This document shows positions 60,302 through 64,000 of a DNA stretch of 64,000 nucleotides, one piece after another (within the stretch, counting starts at the first letter, position 1; the number at the start of each line of letters is the position of its first letter). A program made the translations under genes and the position numbers. Below the pieces are notes generated by a model. The model had not been told where the DNA came from and did no database searches. It worked only from the letters and a program-made list of their open reading frames with translations. The DNA is from Lonicera japonica (lineage: Eukaryota > Streptophyta > Magnoliopsida > Dipsacales > Caprifoliaceae): the NCBI GenBank assembly GCA_021464415.1, contig CM038467.1, positions 34,317,226-34,381,225 on the forward strand, read 5' to 3'.

Positions 60302-61366
60302 GGCTAAATGACCAAAAATAGTAATGTACTTTATCTTGACTTTCACTTAGATTAATGAAACTCAAAATAAAAATAAAGTTAACCATTTAACTATTCCCAT
60401 TATTTCACTTAGGTCCAAATAGGAACTTCTATTCATTTTTCTTAACAAAAGTGTAACATGGCTGCTAATGTGGCGCAAGTACTTGTATTTTCTCCGGCCA
60501 CTCCATCGATTCAGGCCATTACCACCATTTTCTCAGGCCACCTCTATTTTGTCAAAAAAAAATTAACACACGCAAACACATTCTAGCTTCCCCCCCCCCC
60601 CTTTTATCTCTCTATCTCTCCATTTATTTTCTCTTTCAAGAAAAGTAAATGGAAGAACAAAGAGAAAATGCCGTCAAAATTAGAGGAATTGTTTCCCTCA
60701 ACCCCGGGAAAATTCAAGATTTTCCATATAAACATTGAGAATCCATTTTCCCACCGTCTTCGCTTTAACAACCACAATGTTCTTGTGGGCCCTCTTTATA
60801 ATCGCCTTAACGACCATTGCCATTATTTTCTCCGGCCACCTCCATCATTTTAACCATCACAGCCACTTTCTCCGGCACCTCCATTTTTTCTCATCTTCTA
60901 CCTTCACAAACCTTTTGGCCATAGCCTCAATAGCTGATGACCTTGCCGAAAGTGGGTTTATCAGATTAGAATAATAGAATGGCAATCCGACCACCTCCAC
61001 GAGGTAATAATGGTGACGAAGATGATGATCCCGGCCACCTCCATGATCCGATCATGGAAATGGATAAATTTTCTTAGAGAGATCAAGATATAATATAAAT
61101 AGGAGAGAATGATTCCATGTCGTTTAACAAAAAATGAAAAGAGAGTTGCCACATCATTCTGTCATAAAAAATAGTTGCCACATCATATTTTTTATGCCAT
61201 GTTAGCAACCACGTCATACTTTTGCCAAGAAGATTGGATGGAAGTTACTATTTGAACCTAAGTGAAATATTGGGAAAAATTTAATGATATGTTTGTCCCA
61301 AAGAAAAGTTTATTGACCTAAGTGAAAGTCGAGGCAAAGTATATTACCATTTTTGTTCATTTAGCC
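60302..61366. mobile_element. MULE-like element, possible Pack-MULE
   Basis: Inverted ends of about 50 bp start GGCTAAATGACCAAAAATAG and (reverse complement) GGCTAAATGAACAAAAATGG. They are flanked by a perfect 9-bp duplication TACTTAATT (60293-60301 and 61367-61375), the hallmark of Mutator-like elements. No transposase is present. The interior (about 60,480-61,060) has a C/T-rich leader and gene-like frames. Confidence 0.85.
60649..60974 (+). pseudogene. gene-like insert in the MULE (captured fragment?)
   Basis: A CT-rich leader is followed by ATG-starting frames. One reads PGKFKIFHINIENPFSHRL (start 60,668); the next frame, overlapping it, reads TTTMFLWALFIIALTTIAI, a clear transmembrane-like segment. 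Together they look like the N-terminus of a membrane protein (cytosolic stretch, then one helix) broken by a frameshift. I do not recognise the family. The next 100 bp are rich in His and Phe codons and may be junk. Confidence 0.4.
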
Positions 61367-61375
61367 TACTTAATT

Positions 61376-62439
61376 TTATACATTGGGGAAAGGTATCATG
61401 CATTGTGTGAGCATGTAAACTATATCTTGACATTGATTTTACTCCTCGTAAACGCATACAGCTATATGTATATCTATTCTATATTGTAAAGGTGAAACTT
61501 AATTCAACCGCTTGAATTTGTGTCAAGCTTTTGTATTTCCTATTTTACACCTGTCGTATTTTCTAAAAAAATTGCTACCAATGGGAATTGAACAACCAAC
61601 CTTTAACAATTAAGCTGACTCACTTCCTAACAAATATTCCATATTTCTCTTTTGTAAAATATTACTCCTTAAATTGACTATATATGAGTAGCATACGCAT
61701 CAAGTTTGGATGTGGTCTAGTATATATATATATTACTAAGACACATACAAAGTCTACATTCATAACACAAGAAAAACTTAATAGTTTACGTCTTATTAAT
61801 GTTGGACTCGCATGTGTTTGACTAGTTGTATTTTCCTTATAGAAAACCCTATAATTCCCACCAAGCCAGTGTTTTACCCACTCATTTTTCAAACTAATTT
61901 TACAAGTGCATTCTTGAGATAACTGTAGTATTAAAGTCTAGTTGCCTCTGATGACCTTGGACTTTTGGTAGTCACCTCCAAAAGTTGACTTAGATTATCA
62001 TACTTAGTATTTTAGTTCACATTTGTATTGTATACAATATTATACTTGTTTTTTCATAAATTAAAGGCAAACATTTGTACCAAAGTGTATTATGAATAAA
62101 GTTATTTGATTTATTGTTATTTAAGTGATTCCTTGCACATGAGGTTTTCCTAAAAAAAATTGCTAGTTTAATTATTTAAATTAATTCATTTATTTTACAA
62201 AACATCTGTGACTAACTAGGTCCCACAGGGAGCAGATCCCCGGTTTGCCGACCTAACAATCTAGTGATGGGCATTGTAGGAGCAATCGAAGGACACAGAC
62301 AAGCTACCCCTCTGGTTTGACCTCAGGGGGTGCCTAAATGACAGGAGAGAGCGCACCCTAAGATAAGACTTTCGAGAATAACTCAATAGGATAAGGCGAA
62401 GGAGAGCAGCGCAGGAATGGCCGATGGGATTAATTAAAT
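61376..62439. other. intergenic
   Basis: No gene seen up to about 62,210. From about 62,215 the base composition turns GC-richer, and this probably belongs to the Gypsy remnant that follows. Confidence 0.5.
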
Positions 62440-62800
62440 TAGCCCTTCTCAGTCCAACTTGAATAATGGATCCCGGACCCCGAGCTAAATGGATGAACTG
62501 GTTAGGGAAATCAAAAAGGTCAAAAACATGAAGTATGATCATACCTATAAATCATATGACGCCATGTGACCCTAAACACGCCACGTTAAGGACACACCCG
62601 TTCCTCGCAAGTTCAAGATGCCTAAGTTAGACACCTATGATGGGACAAGAGATCCCTCTGCCACATAACAACCTACAAGTCCGTCATGAAACTTCACTGA
62701 GTTTCAGATGAAGGACGCTGTAATGCCTTCCTGAGCACTCTCAGAAGGTCGGCCACGCAATGGTACCAGCTCTGAGGAAGTGGCCGATTGATTTGTTAGG
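62440..62800 (+). pseudogene. Ty3/Gypsy gag remnant
   Basis: Readable pieces are MDELVREIKK, then PRKFKMPKLDTYDGTRDPSA, then (after a frame change) AFLSTLRRSATQWYQL. These match the order of the plant retrotransposon gag domain ('P-KFK-P-L--YDGT-DP' ... 'AFP-TL---A--WY'). Several stops and at least one frameshift. No pol follows. The GC-rich stretch 62,215-62,440 upstream may be its 5' part. Confidence 0.7.
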
Positions 62801-64000
62801 AATATTTCAAAGTTATAGAAGTTCGCCCCCTCCCCCAAAAAAAATGAAAAATGAACATTTATTGCGCCCCAAAAATGAATTAATATATGTATGGTCCAAT
62901 ATACGATATTAATATTAATTACAATAAGAAATTTGTCTTTAAGTAATTAAATATTTATGAGAAAAATATATGTTTATCATTATAGGTCGCATTTAGTAGC
63001 AAAATCTTTAGAAGCAAACAAATACGTAAATGCGATTATTATAAAACAATAAAAATAGATATTTCTCACCGTCAAATGTATCATTGTAAAAAAAAATTGA
63101 AAAATGAAAAAAGAAAAAAAAAAAAAAATGCTTCTCTAATGACAATGTTGGAGGTAAAAAAAAAATTTCGCTACTACATCATTTATTTTAGCAAAATATT
63201 ACTACTTTTTTTATAATACGAGTAATTTATATTTTCGCCTTCCCAAAAGCCAATTCTTGGTCCCGTGCATGTCACGGACCCAAAACAACCTTCTTGAACA
63301 GTCCGCTAATTACCTACTTAGTTGTCCCTCCCAAAGGGTTTGTATCCCTCAATTTGTCTCAGCTGTACTGTAATATAGATCCAATAATCTTTCTTCAAAA
63401 ATAAATTCATAGATATTGTATGATTATTGGAGGAAATCAAGTAAATATGGGTTAAGAAAGAACTGGCTCGAGTTGTGTAGAAAGAAAGTTTACATATATA
63501 CAAAAATATATGGCAACAACAAAACAAATTGAAGAGAATTAAAGCTAGCCATGAATGTAAAATTGGAGGAAATTTAAAGCAACAAACTCCAAATTAAAGT
63601 GGCGTGGAGCAGGTGATGAAGACAGACAGAGGTTGAAGATAAAGTGGTGTATCAAGTAGCTGATGGAGCCAGAATTTTCTTTTTCTTTTTGGGTGGGTGG
63701 GTGGATGGGTGTGTGTGTGTTGGGGGTGGGGTGGAGGGGGGGATATATGTAATTAACCTGTATTAAAAAAAAATGTAGGTTTTTGATTCGAAAATTCTTC
63801 CCAGTTAGATGTTTTAGCAGTAATTTTCTTTTTTTACTTTCAGATGTCTATTAAATACTTAGTGGCAAAAAGTATTTTGTGTTACTATTTTATAACATAC
63901 TCATTTTTTAAAGAAAAAATTGTTTTTATCCTGCACGTTTAGCCACAATATCATTTTTGTGGTGGCAACTAATATTAATACTAAAGTTTTGAGTATCGTA
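62801..64000. other. intergenic with low-complexity tracts
   Basis: A-rich runs near 63,090-63,130 and a G-rich stretch at 63,692-63,742 made of GGGTGGGT-type units. No gene seen. Confidence 0.6.

Overview
The window is AT-rich nuclear DNA of a flowering plant, very probably a eudicot. Genes have plant-type introns, there are TIR-type NB-ARC (TNL) resistance-gene sequences (a class lost from grasses), and gene islands are separated by retrotransposons, Helitrons and MITEs. The species cannot be named from the sequence alone.

Layout. 1-11.9 kb holds no intact gene. It contains an LTR-element remnant (about 1.4-2.25 kb), two copies of one non-autonomous hAT-like element (5.65 and 10.1 kb), a Tourist-like MITE (7.7 kb) and a 735-bp foldback element (8.7-9.4 kb). 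From 12.0 to 22.0 kb, on the minus strand, lies a four-exon 2-oxoglutarate/Fe(II) dioxygenase gene. It is broken by a nonsense codon in exon 2 and by one extra base in the iron-binding HxD motif of exon 3. Its third intron carries a complete and very young Ty1/Copia retrotransposon (12,299-18,240) with 830-bp LTRs that differ at one site, a PBS, a PPT and one uninterrupted 1359-codon gag-pol frame. 22-30 kb is intergenic, with MITEs, a SINE-like sequence, a CACTA-like end and an F-box fragment.

30.1-45.1 kb holds a tandem pair of plus-strand SWEET sugar-transporter genes with the same six-exon structure. A (320 aa) has a long charged C-terminal tail. B (257 aa) appears to have lost the matching tail through a frameshift, because the tail is still readable in another frame after its stop codon. 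A degenerate LINE ORF1 and a complete non-autonomous Helitron lie between them, and MITE-like elements lie in their introns.

46.4-47.6 kb, minus strand, is the NB-ARC exon of a TNL gene without a TIR domain and with an early stop where the LRR should start. Beside it is a nest of dead elements (48.1-54.5 kb). A degenerate Ty1/Copia has a 1163-bp TG...CA element inserted in its gag (target duplication GATAT), and its right LTR is joined to the 3' end of a Ty3/Gypsy element. 55.4-58.7 kb, minus strand, is the LRR part of a CC-NB-LRR gene with no NB-ARC. 60.3-61.4 kb is a MULE-like element with a perfect 9-bp duplication and a gene-like insert (possible Pack-MULE). 62.4-62.8 kb is a Gypsy gag remnant.

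The most unusual pattern is that three different LTR families here each carry repeated short palindromes in the U3 region: TGCAAAA/TTTTGCA, TGTCGCGCGACA and CCATGATCGATCATGG. The other strong results are the young Copia inside a decaying dioxygenase gene and the cryptic out-of-frame tail of the second SWEET gene.
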